Source: UMGS902 sp045538895
GTDB taxonomy: Bacteria > Bacillota > Clostridia > Oscillospirales > CAG-272
DNA: 28,704 nucleotides
Direction: 5' to 3'
NCBI GenBank assembly: GCA_045538895.1
Contig: JAZQEH010000109.1
Location: 1 to 28,704, forward strand
Part shown: positions 1-6,428 of the stretch, one piece after another
How positions within the stretch are numbered: position 1 is the first letter of the stretch
Layout of the letters: each line of letters starts with the position of its first letter
The notes under the pieces: generated by a model
Told to the model about the DNA's origin: nothing
The model's database searches: none
What the model saw: the letters and a program-made list of their open reading frames with translations, nothing else
Translations under genes and position numbers: made by a program

Positions 1-14
1 TAGTAAAACGAAAT

Positions 15-66
15 CCTCGGGACCGCACTTTGTGCGGCAAAATGGGATGGGACCCATTTTGCGAGG
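15..66. repeat. Palindromic three-way-junction element
   Basis: The strand can fold into an outer stem, CCTCG (15-19) with CGAGG (62-66), enclosing two hairpins: CCGCAC/GTGCGG (23-28 with 32-37, loop TTT) and CAAAATGGG/CCCATTTTG (38-46 with 53-61, 6-base loop). It lies about 40 bases after the dapA stop and lacks a clear U-tract. It therefore looks more like a dispersed folded repeat than a standard terminator, although it could still end dapA transcription. Bases 67-107 hold nothing else recognisable. Confidence 0.55.
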
Positions 67-107
67 AGTTCCAAAGCGAACACACCTGTGTTAAATATTA
101 GCAGGAA

Positions 108-998
108 TTATACGTTCGCGATGCCTACATCACGCATCGCCTTGAGCAATACCGCCTTGGTGCTTTCCTCCATAGGTGTAAGGGGCAGTCTGAGATAATC
201 CTCGCAGAAACCCATAGCCGCCATAGCAGCTTTAACAGGGATGGGATTTACTTCACTGAAAAGTGCATCAATAAGATAGTGATACTTGTATTGAAGCTCT
301 GCTGCACCCGCAACGTCGCCGGCAAAATAGCGGTTGGTAAGTTCAACCGTTTCTTTAGGGAGCAGGTTGGAAATAACCGAAATAACGCCAACACCGCCGA
401 GTGACATAAGCGGAACGATCTGGTCATCGTTGCCGGAATAAAGGTCAAGCTTGTCATGCACAAGCGACATTGTTTCAACGATTTTGGAGATGTTTCCGTT
501 TGCTTCTTTTATAGCAACGATGTTGGGATGGTCTGCAAGAGCTGCGTATGTTTTAGGCTCAATGTTAACACCTGTACGTGAAGGCACGTTGTAAAGAATT
601 ACAGGAACTGTGCTTTCATCGGCAATAGCGGTGTACATCTGTATAAGACCTTTTTGCGTAGCCTTGTTGTAGTAAGGAGTTGTAACAAGGATAGCATCTG
701 CGCCTGCTTCGCATGCATGGCGTGTAAGCTCAAGTGCGTAAGCGGTGTCGTTTGAACCTGTACCTGCGATAATCGGCACTCTGCCAGCCGCACGCTTAAC
801 CGCATATGAAATTGCAGCACGGTGCTCATCGTCAGTAAGGGTAGAAGCCTCGCCGGTAGTGCCGCAAACCACAAGTGCGTTGATTCCTTCTTCAATCTGC
901 CAGTCAATGAGTCTGCCAAAGGCATCAAAATCAATTCCGTTTTCGGTAAGGGGGGTGATAAGTGCGGTCGCAACACCCTTAAATACTGTTTTTTTCAT
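108..998 (-). CDS. dapA: 4-hydroxy-tetrahydrodipicolinate synthase
   Basis: This cytoplasmic class I aldolase condenses pyruvate with aspartate semialdehyde, the first committed step of the diaminopimelate/lysine branch. That branch feeds peptidoglycan and protein synthesis. The 296-residue protein has the family's usual length. GTTGE at residues 46-50 is the pyruvate-carboxylate binding loop. Tyr136 in YNVPSRTG and Arg141 are the catalytic relay and substrate-binding residues. Lys164 in VAIKEA is the Schiff-base lysine. The start has an AAAGGA ribosome site a few bases upstream. The gene is preceded on its strand by a promoter, a lysine riboswitch and an intrinsic terminator, so it should be switched off when lysine is abundant. 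No neighbouring lysine-pathway gene is visible on either side, so it may be transcribed alone or lead into genes beyond the left edge. Confidence 0.97.
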   Translation of the reverse strand: MKKTVFKGVATALITPLTENGIDFDAFGRLIDWQIEEGINALVVCGTTGEASTLTDDEHRAAISYAVKRAAGRVPIIAGTGSNDTAYALELTRHACEAGADAILVTTPYYNKATQKGLIQMYTAIADESTVPVILYNVPSRTGVNIEPKTYAALADHPNIVAIKEANGNISKIVETMSLVHDKLDLYSGNDDQIVPLMSLGGVGVISVISNLLPKETVELTNRYFAGDVAGAAELQYKYHYLIDALFSEVNPIPVKAAMAAMGFCEDYLRLPLTPMEESTKAVLLKAMRDVGIANV

Positions 999-1017
999 AA
1001 ATATTCCTTTCCGGTAG

Positions 1018-1046
1018 AAAAAACAGCCAATCCAACGGATTGGCTG
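1018..1046 (-). terminator. Riboswitch-controlled intrinsic terminator ahead of dapA
   Basis: A perfect 10-bp stem, CAGCCAATCC (1024-1033) with GGATTGGCTG (1037-1046) and a 3-base loop, is followed on the minus strand by six U residues (1018-1023). It lies between the lysine aptamer and the dapA start codon, the position expected of an expression platform. Lysine binding should favour termination here. Confidence 0.9.
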
Positions 1047-1089
1047 CTCAGCAAATACATTTTGTTTAAAAGAATTTCAAAATCTATTA

Positions 1090-1256
1090 ACCGATAGCCC
1101 TCCGCCTTTTCAGGCGACAGTCGCACACATCTTATTATGTGCAACCAGAACAACATTTTGCATATGTTGCCTTCGGCGTCCGCCTCTTTCGCAGTGACAA
1201 CGGTTTGCAAGACCTTTCACGTCACAGCTACTGACGACCAAACGCGCCTCTACCAT
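1090..1256 (-). promoter_or_regulatory. Lysine riboswitch (L box) aptamer
   Basis: Read on the minus strand, this leader carries the lysine-aptamer core elements in order: TAGAGGCGCG, CAGTAGC, GTGAAAGG, GAAAGAGGCGG, ACGCCGAAGG, GACTGTCGCC and GGAGGGCTATC. The ends GGTAG and CTATC can pair as P1 with one G-U wobble. The motifs match the layout known from Bacillus lysC leaders. It lies just downstream of a consensus promoter and upstream of the terminator at 1018-1046 and of dapA, whose product starts lysine synthesis. A 71-codon open frame across this region is incidental. Confidence 0.94.
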
Positions 1257-1264
1257 TTGATAGA

Positions 1265-1293
1265 ATTGTAATATATAATTCGACGTTTGTCAA
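1265..1293 (-). promoter_or_regulatory. Promoter of the lysine riboswitch-dapA transcript
   Basis: On the minus strand the -35 is TTGACA (1293-1288), the spacer is exactly 17 bases, and the -10 is TACAAT (1270-1265). Transcription should begin near 1258, directly at the foot of the riboswitch P1 stem. Confidence 0.9.
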
Positions 1294-1314
1294 CACTTTA
1301 TCACAAAAAAGTGT

Positions 1315-1342
1315 TTGCAAAGCAATAAAAGTATGATATGAT
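1315..1342 (+). promoter_or_regulatory. Putative promoter for the 1386 gene
   Basis: TTGCAA (1315-1320), a 16-base spacer and TATGAT (1337-1342) form a reasonable sigma-A promoter. An inverted repeat ATGATA-TTAG-TATCAT (1338-1353) overlaps the -10 and could be an operator, but this is only a sequence impression. Confidence 0.5.
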
Positions 1343-1385
1343 ATTAGTATCATAATTAATAAAATGGGAAAGTAGGGGGGATTGT

Positions 1386-1976
1386 TTGAAACGATTATTA
1401 TGTATTCTACTGATAATTTTTCTGCTTGGTTGCTATTTATTTTCTATATTTAAAATTCTTATGTATTTTAGTGTAGATCAATCTGAATTTTTAGAACTTT
1501 CAAAAGAAACACCAACACTTTATGGAGATGAAATGTGTTTTAGTGATGATGAGTTTTTATACTTGGTTAATACAAAAAAAGGAAATATATATGTTTTCAA
1601 TCATGATGGCAATTATGATGGTGAGTTCAATTATACACTTCGCATTCCTACAAATGGCGGAATTGTATGGGCAGGGATGAGCGATGTACTATATGTATAT
1701 GCCGTGCGAACTAATTTGCTGATTAGTATTAGCGGTGAAGAATATAATCAAACCGATGCATATTATTCTTCGCGAGATGATTTTTATGATTCAATTAATT
1801 TGCCTAATGTAATAGATACATATTGTGGCGAAATGGTTTTGAAAGCGAAATATGAGGTTTTTTCTTTAGAATTATGTATGTTTTTAATGGCAACTAGCTT
1901 TTTAAGTGCGTTATTACTCATAAGTTATTATCGGTCAAAGTATAACACAAATGCTGATTCTGTGCATGATAGCTGA
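1386..1976 (+). CDS. Hypothetical membrane protein, two transmembrane segments
   Basis: The family is not recognised. The 196-residue product has a hydrophobic N-terminal helix (about residues 3-28) and a second one near the C-terminus (about 160-182) followed by RSKYN. The central 130 residues are thus probably outside the membrane and exposed as one domain. That middle part has short hydrophobic strands with YVFNHDGNY, GIVWAGM and YVYAVR, reminiscent of beta-propeller blades, but this is a weak impression. Translation begins at a TTG, chosen because AGGGGGG ends five bases before it and no ATG or GTG lies nearby. It opens an A+T-rich accessory patch of small genes. A role as membrane immunity or accessory factor is conceivable but unproven. 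Confidence 0.65.
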   Translation: MKRLLCILLIIFLLGCYLFSIFKILMYFSVDQSEFLELSKETPTLYGDEMCFSDDEFLYLVNTKKGNIYVFNHDGNYDGEFNYTLRIPTNGGIVWAGMSDVLYVYAVRTNLLISISGEEYNQTDAYYSSRDDFYDSINLPNVIDTYCGEMVLKAKYEVFSLELCMFLMATSFLSALLLISYYRSKYNTNADSVHDS

Positions 1977-1997
1977 CAAAGACTTGCAACTTGTAGG

Positions 1998-2014
1998 GGC
2001 GATTATTAATCGCC
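1998..2014 (+). repeat. Short hairpin, GGCGAT/ATCGCC
   Basis: GGCGAT (1998-2003) and ATCGCC (2009-2014) form a 6-bp stem with a 5-base loop, preceded by TTGTAGG. The string resembles a GC-rich dispersed repeat I associate with Clostridia intergenic regions. It has no U-tract, so it is not a convincing terminator. Confidence 0.4.
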
Positions 2015-2050
2015 ATACAATAACCTCGGTAATGTGCTCACCGCGGCAAA

Positions 2051-2078
2051 AACACACAGAATCGTCCTCCGTGTTCCG
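2051..2078 (+). repeat. Dispersed repeat, copy A
   Basis: This copy shares the core CACACAGAAyCGyCCyCCGT followed by GTTCCG with copy B at 2833-2862. The ends AACAC and GTGTT are mutually complementary. It lies in the spacer between two accessory genes. Confidence 0.6.
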
Positions 2079-2122
2079 ACCAGGGTTAATAATGTACAAA
2101 AGGTAATTGGTAGGGAAATAAA

Positions 2123-2800
2123 ATGAATGAACTAAAGATAGTTGGCTTTTCAGGGTATGCAGTTTGCAATGCTTCTTTTGGTAAGCATAATATAAGTTTT
2201 GATGAAAAGGAGCTTTCTTTTTCATCAGGAATAAATGTATTAGAAGGTTCTATTGATTCTACTGCTTGGGCGATTAGCTATACAGTTTCTATGTATGGAG
2301 AATCCATCGAAGATTTCGTTGGTTTTGATGAACCTGAAATTATTTTTAACAAAGAAAAAATCACCTTAAAAGAAATCGTCGATAAATCATGTTATATGGA
2401 TAGATGTTATAGCATGCATTCTTCTGAATGCCCCATTAAAGATATAATAGAACAAGAACTTGTAAGCCGAAATAGCAGTATGAGTGCTGGCGAAGTTTGT
2501 GAATTGTTTGGTATATCAAAAGACAGGGCAGAGATGTCTGTTAAAAGGGTAGGAAATGAAAAGTATAGATGTATGGCTGCTATAGGGTATGCATGTGAGA
2601 AGAAAATTTTCTGTTTTCCTTGGACTAGTAAGAAAATGATGTTATACTATGGTAGAAATATGACGGATGTTTTAGAAACATTAAATTCATTAGATGTAAT
2701 AGTGCTTTTGCCTACAGAGTTTATTTTTAAAGGCAATGGGGTGCCGAAAAAAATACATGATTTTGATGTAAAAAAAGATTCCTACCTATATGAATGGTAA
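2123..2800 (+). CDS. ABC-ATPase-like protein lacking both Walker motifs
   Basis: The 225-residue protein is not a recognised named family, but its order of elements follows an ABC-type nucleotide-binding domain. Residues 29-50 (SFSSGINVLEGSIDSTAW) sit where a Walker A loop would be, with GSIDSTAW replacing GxxGxGKS, so the essential lysine is absent. Residues 144-157 (GNEKYRCMAAIGYA) resemble the LSGGE signature and following helix. KIFCFPW (161-167) lies where Walker B (hhhhDE) is expected but has no acidic residues. It is therefore unlikely to hydrolyse ATP and could be a regulatory or scaffold paralogue. It has no signal peptide or membrane segment. The start follows GGTAGGGAAATAAA, a modest ribosome site. 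It lies between repeat copies A and B. The ABC relationship is inference from motif order only. Confidence 0.6.
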   Translation: MNELKIVGFSGYAVCNASFGKHNISFDEKELSFSSGINVLEGSIDSTAWAISYTVSMYGESIEDFVGFDEPEIIFNKEKITLKEIVDKSCYMDRCYSMHSSECPIKDIIEQELVSRNSSMSAGEVCELFGISKDRAEMSVKRVGNEKYRCMAAIGYACEKKIFCFPWTSKKMMLYYGRNMTDVLETLNSLDVIVLLPTEFIFKGNGVPKKIHDFDVKKDSYLYEW

Positions 2801-2832
2801 TCTGGACGGAGGAAAAAAGAATTGATTAACCA

Positions 2833-2862
2833 AACACACACAGAACCGCCCCCCGTGTTCCG
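2833..2862 (+). repeat. Dispersed repeat, copy B
   Basis: Same core as copy A, in the same orientation, 782 bases further on. GTGTTCCG is duplicated at its right edge. With copy A it brackets the 2123-2800 gene as direct repeats, which could allow deletion or gain of that gene by recombination. Confidence 0.6.
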
Positions 2863-2888
2863 GTGTTCCGGTGATTTAGGAGATATGT

Positions 2889-3194
2889 ATGATTAGTTTG
2901 AAATTACAAAATACAATTAGATTTATCCCAATAGTTAACTTTTTTATATGCGTATTTTCGTTGTTGTATTGTTTATCTAAGCATAATGTAACAAATACTT
3001 ACAAAATGAAAGTATTTGTAAAGTTTATTTTGTATGGTGTGGTGACATATTTGCCTTATTTGGTATTTTACAAATTAGGAATTCAAGGAATGTTATTAAA
3101 TATTATATTTTTTTTAACAATATATTTGGTGCTTTTTGTAGTTGCAACTTTTTCAATAAAAGAACAAAAGTTATTACAGAAAAACTCAGACTAA
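2889..3194 (+). CDS. Small hypothetical membrane protein
   Basis: The 101-residue product has three likely transmembrane helices (about residues 10-30, 43-63 and 68-90) and a short charged C-terminal tail (IKEQKLLQKNSD). The family is not recognised. TTTAGGAG ends about six bases before the ATG, so translation is well supported. It lies directly after repeat copy B and before a truncated reading frame. Size and setting would suit an immunity or accessory membrane protein, but no motif proves this. Confidence 0.6.
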   Translation: MISLKLQNTIRFIPIVNFFICVFSLLYCLSKHNVTNTYKMKVFVKFILYGVVTYLPYLVFYKLGIQGMLLNIIFFLTIYLVLFVVATFSIKEQKLLQKNSD

Positions 3195-3196
3195 CT

Positions 3197-3227
3197 ATTT
3201 AAAACACAGGGTACATTTAAAACACAG
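3197..3227 (+). repeat. Short direct repeat, ATTTAAAACACAG
   Basis: ATTTAAAACACAG occurs at 3197-3209 and again at 3215-3227, sharing AAAACACAG with the inverted copy of the dispersed repeat near 4135. It marks the junction between the intact 2889 gene and the truncated reading frame that follows. Confidence 0.55.
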
Positions 3228-3230
3228 TAC

Positions 3231-3540
3231 GTGTACATTTTTCGGCTCGTGTAGAACAGGGAATACATTTGGTGAACATATTTTCGCACAAGAATGGGCA
3301 AATATGACGGGTAGCACTGTTAAAGCAGCACGTGGTTTGAATGGAAGGACTACTTATGTCAATATTTTCCCAGACGAAAGAAGCAAGATAGCAAAAGGTA
3401 TGATAAAGTTAGGAATTATTAAGTATGTAAAACCTTTACGAGAAAGCATGAGAGAAGATTATGGATTTTCTAAAATCGGGTGCTTAAATTATCCGCAGCC
3501 CACATCGTTTTCTCGTTGGGAGATATTTACACCACATTAA
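3231..3540 (+). pseudogene. 5'-truncated fragment, possible polymorphic-toxin C-terminal domain
   Basis: An open frame continues upstream of the first ATG (3304) without a start codon or ribosome site. Read from about 3231 it gives coherent protein: FFGSCRTGNTFGEHIFAQEW, then ANMTGSTVKAARGLNGRTTY, down to a stop at 3540. The pattern [FG]xCRTG...FAQxWAxxTGSxVxAAxG resembles the last domain of large secreted or polymorphic toxin-like proteins, where a cysteine follows a hydrophobic strand. I take it as the 3' end of a lost larger gene, its 5' part removed at the repeat junction at 3197-3227. The ATG at 3304 alone would give a 78-residue protein starting inside this domain and lacking a ribosome site, so I do not favour it as a gene. 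Family assignment is tentative. Confidence 0.5.
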
Positions 3541-3564
3541 ATACCATTTATATATAGGAGGACT

Positions 3565-4110
3565 ATGAAACATAATAGGAAAAGTATTCATAAAAAAAGT
3601 ATTATTTTTATTAAAAGTTTTTTTATTGTTTTGTCATTGTTTTTACTTACCTTCATGATTCCGACAAAAATTTGTTTATCTGCCTTGCCTTCAAATAACA
3701 ATAAAGAGTATTATATTGTAAATTCAGGCACAAAACATATTATTGGAGATAATGGCGGAATGTATAATGATAATATTCGCCGAGAACTTTTTGTTCCAAC
3801 GTATATATGGGATTCGAAAGTGTATTCTGCAGTTTTTAAACCGTTATCACGAGATATATGGATGGGAATGGATACATTGTTTATCATATATGGAAAGGCA
3901 ACAATTGAAGAAGGCGTTGATGAACACGGAAAAGTCCTCAAATACTCAATTGATGTGAATGATTGGGATATTTATGGCAGAATAGTAACCAATAATAAAT
4001 TTAGAACACTGTTTCCTAAAAATTATTTAACAATATATGATTATTATTGGTTTGATTATTTTCGCGACTATTTGTTTTATTACTATGATGGGCATGTGGC
4101 CAACTTTTAA
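3565..4110 (+). CDS. Hypothetical secreted or membrane-anchored protein
   Basis: The 181-residue product begins with a strongly basic stretch (KHNRKSIHKKS) and one hydrophobic segment (about residues 15-38, ending near CLSALPS). This is either a long signal peptide or an N-terminal anchor. The rest is rich in Tyr, Asp and Trp (for example LTIYDYYWFDYFRDYLFYYY) and has no motif I recognise. TAGGAGG stands just ahead of the ATG. It lies 24 bases after the toxin-like fragment, the usual place for a cognate immunity or accessory gene, but that is inference from position. Its A+T-rich composition matches the rest of the patch and differs from the flanking housekeeping genes. Confidence 0.6.
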   Translation: MKHNRKSIHKKSIIFIKSFFIVLSLFLLTFMIPTKICLSALPSNNNKEYYIVNSGTKHIIGDNGGMYNDNIRRELFVPTYIWDSKVYSAVFKPLSRDIWMGMDTLFIIYGKATIEEGVDEHGKVLKYSIDVNDWDIYGRIVTNNKFRTLFPKNYLTIYDYYWFDYFRDYLFYYYDGHVANF

Positions 4111-4134
4111 GAAAACAGAAAACAAAAACACACG

Positions 4135-4154
4135 AAAACACAGGGGACGGATCT
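4135..4154 (-). repeat. Dispersed repeat, copy C (inverted, partial)
   Basis: Read on the minus strand, AGATCCGTCCCCTGTGTTTT matches the right half of copies A and B in opposite orientation. The stretch 4155-4245 next to it is visibly more G+C-rich than the genes before it (GACGGCGGGAGCAAGCTGCC) and has no supportable gene. It may be a relic of a longer repeat unit. Confidence 0.5.
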
Positions 4155-4248
4155 ATGCGTTGACCATCGCTGACGGCGGGAGCAAGCTGCCCTGCAGTCA
4201 TCATTCCGTGCAAGAACTTGTTACGAAAGTCAGATTCAAATATACAAT

Positions 4249-4279
4249 AAAAACGGCACCTCATCGAGGTGTCGTTTTT
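4249..4279. terminator. Bidirectional terminator between convergent genes
   Basis: AAAAACGGCACCTC (4249-4262) pairs with GAGGTGTCGTTTTT (4266-4279) around a 3-base loop, with one G-U pair. The A-tract and U-tract on the two sides let it work both for the plus-strand accessory genes and for the minus-strand gene ending at 4290. Confidence 0.88.
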
Positions 4280-4289
4280 GCATATATTC

Positions 4290-6308
4290 TTATCTCTTTA
4301 AAAAACCATCTTTAACAACTTCGTTTTTCTGGTCGAAGAGTGTCATCATGCGATAGGCGCCTGCCCATGCGCAAAGGCAATCGTTGTAGTGGCCACGCTC
4401 CTCGCATGTTGGGCGGTACTTTGTCCAACGGCAGTGGAAGAAGCCCTCGTTCTGTGAGCCTACAGGACGGTCTTGATAGTGGAATGTACGCTTTTCTTCG
4501 GTAGCAATACCCTGAATAGCATTTGCCCACATGGCGTGCGCACGCTTTCTCCAACGCTCGTCGCCCGTGTAATGTGCAAGCGCAAGGAAGCCTGTAACGG
4601 CTGCGGAGCCCCATGAGTCAATGGTATGATGCTCGGTTGAAACACTTGTGCCGCCCTTGGTAGAATAGCCGTATTCGGTGAATTCGCTTTCGCTTGGATA
4701 AAGCACGTCATAGTGGAATGCCCAGGAGAAGAAGTAGTATGCTGCTTTTTTAGCATAGTCAAGATACTTTTCGTCTTTTGTTTCCTCATAGAGTATAATG
4801 GAAGAATTGATAAATGGATATGCAGTTTCCTTGTCTATACTCTGGCAGTCAAGTGCGCCTGCCGAGCAAACAAATCTGTTAAGGTCACGCTCAAAGTAGA
4901 AATCAATCGCTTTGACTGCGGTTTCGAGATACTTTTTGTCGCCTGTGATGCGGTAGGTTTCAAGCATGCCAAGCACCATGAATCCGCCTATTGTACCGTT
5001 TGGCATTACACATTTGCCGTCAAGCGTCCACGCCTTGCCGAAAGCAAACTTGTCGGAGTAGTTTTCGCAGAAAAAGTCGCACATTTTAACGGCAAAGTCC
5101 TTGAACTTAGGTTTGTCGATGCCGTTTTCTTTAAGGAGAGTGTACATTCTCGACATTTCCGCCGCACCCCAACCGAAGTTGCAAATGTCGGGATTGGCGA
5201 AATCGTAGGCTTCTGTTTCGTAGTATTGCTGGAACTGTGTACGGATAAGTCCGTTTTCCTGCTGCTTGTCCGCCCATGATTCAAATATACCGATAGCAAT
5301 GTCAAGCTGTTTTTTGTCGCCACGTTCAATAGCATCAGCGGCAAGCATGCGTGAGTTTAAGAGGCCTTGGTCAGCCCAACCCATTTCAAAACGCTCATCA
5401 AAGCAACCGATTTCGGTATAGTATGGGTCTTTCATTCTGTGTGCCATTTCCTCGCCCGTTATCTTTGCACCGTGCTGCGAACGGAAAAGCCTTGGAGCGT
5501 AGTGAGTGATAATCATTTTGTGTCCCTTATAGTCATAGAGCAGGGCATTAGCATACTTGATTCCAAGGTCCCATACTTCCTTTGGCGTAAGACATGTGTC
5601 ACGCTCAAGGTTGAAAATATCAGCCGCACGGTCAAGCAGATTTGCCGCCGCATAGTTTTCATACATCGGTTTGCACGCAAAAACGTACATGGTGAATGTA
5701 ATTTTTTCACCTTGTGTAAGCGTGATATATTCATCGTATCTTTCGGTGAGAATATTTTTGCTTGAATATGTATACGGTGCTTCAACAACCGGATGGAAAA
5801 TACGCTGCGTAAAAGTTCCGTCACTGTTTTCGATAAGCGAGCAAGCAGAACGAAGCGATGCTTCATCGCAGTCGCTGACAAATGCCGCAACGCCGAAATC
5901 CTTGGTTTCGCAAAGTGTACAGGAGGGAATACCCATACGGTCATATGCGAAAATCCAAGGGCTTCCGTCACGGGTAAGCCCCATCGGAGTGTTTTCTCTG
6001 CAACCGTCATTGCCGTTGTAATTTACACAGGGGATAAGATAGCGTGTGGGAACAAAAGATGTTTTAACCTCAAAAATATCACGGAAAGTGACGTCGCTGT
6101 CGCTTACGTTTTCGATAACGCGAACAACCTTTATAAGTCCGTTTACTTCATCAATATATGTATCGTTTACATTAAGCTCGTCAAAATCATCTGCGGGAAT
6201 TTCGCCTCCACCGATAAGCTCAATCTTTGCCGGGCATATATTGCATACTGCGGTGCCATTTTCTCCGTCAGTGACAAAAGTACCGTTAGTATAATTTATA
6301 GTAAGCAT
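4290..6308 (-). CDS. Six-hairpin glycosidase-like protein
   Basis: The 672-residue protein has no signal peptide and should be cytoplasmic. About the first 210 residues look like a beta-sandwich. Residues 235-660 show the repeating helix pairs of an (alpha/alpha)6 toroid, with recurring phrases such as TGDKKYLETAVKAIDFYF, DEKYLDYAKKAAYYFF and TGDERWRKRAHAMW, typical of six-hairpin glycosidases and related lyases or epimerases. Candidate active-site residues lie in conserved-looking HHTIDSWG and GCFDERFEMGWADQG, but I cannot assign a GH or PL family or substrate. A likely role is breaking down imported oligosaccharide. AAAGGAG precedes the ATG and a promoter lies just upstream. The gene stands alone, ending at the shared terminator at 4249-4279. 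Confidence 0.75.
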   Translation of the reverse strand: MLTINYTNGTFVTDGENGTAVCNICPAKIELIGGGEIPADDFDELNVNDTYIDEVNGLIKVVRVIENVSDSDVTFRDIFEVKTSFVPTRYLIPCVNYNGNDGCRENTPMGLTRDGSPWIFAYDRMGIPSCTLCETKDFGVAAFVSDCDEASLRSACSLIENSDGTFTQRIFHPVVEAPYTYSSKNILTERYDEYITLTQGEKITFTMYVFACKPMYENYAAANLLDRAADIFNLERDTCLTPKEVWDLGIKYANALLYDYKGHKMIITHYAPRLFRSQHGAKITGEEMAHRMKDPYYTEIGCFDERFEMGWADQGLLNSRMLAADAIERGDKKQLDIAIGIFESWADKQQENGLIRTQFQQYYETEAYDFANPDICNFGWGAAEMSRMYTLLKENGIDKPKFKDFAVKMCDFFCENYSDKFAFGKAWTLDGKCVMPNGTIGGFMVLGMLETYRITGDKKYLETAVKAIDFYFERDLNRFVCSAGALDCQSIDKETAYPFINSSIILYEETKDEKYLDYAKKAAYYFFSWAFHYDVLYPSESEFTEYGYSTKGGTSVSTEHHTIDSWGSAAVTGFLALAHYTGDERWRKRAHAMWANAIQGIATEEKRTFHYQDRPVGSQNEGFFHCRWTKYRPTCEERGHYNDCLCAWAGAYRMMTLFDQKNEVVKDGFLKR

Positions 6309-6329
6309 AGTATCAACTCCTTTGTGATT

Positions 6330-6358
6330 ACTTTACCATGTTTGAAAGATTAATTCAA
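6330..6358 (-). promoter_or_regulatory. Promoter of the six-hairpin glycosidase-like gene
   Basis: On the minus strand TTGAAT (6358-6353), a 17-base spacer and TAAAGT (6335-6330) with TGG directly before it form an extended -10 promoter. The start codon is only about 20 bases beyond the -10, so the leader is short. Confidence 0.65.
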
Positions 6359-6366
6359 GTCAAAGG

Positions 6367-6396
6367 TTGAAAGACAGTCTGTAATTATGGTATAAT
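6367..6396 (+). promoter_or_regulatory. Promoter of the 6429 gene
   Basis: TTGAAA (6367-6372), an 18-base spacer ending in TGG, and a perfect TATAAT (6391-6396). It is back-to-back with the minus-strand promoter at 6330-6358; the two -35 boxes are 8 bases apart. Confidence 0.8.
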
Positions 6397-6428
6397 TGGT
6401 TAGACTCGCTTTGAGAGGAGCATAAGAC

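Noticed and set aside
995..1210. 71-codon minus-strand frame ahead of dapA
   Set aside because: It lies across the lysine riboswitch and terminator, which explain the sequence.
3304..3540. Stand-alone 78-residue gene
   Set aside because: No ribosome site; coherent protein continues upstream of the ATG, so it is better read as the end of a truncated gene.
4016..4315. Small frames on both strands in the spacer after the 3565 gene
   Set aside because: They cover repeat copy C and the terminator and have no ribosome sites or plausible protein.
4713..5765. Plus-strand frames of 188 and 132 codons
   Set aside because: They run antisense within the six-hairpin glycosidase-like gene and encode Cys/Phe/Val-rich nonsense without ribosome sites.
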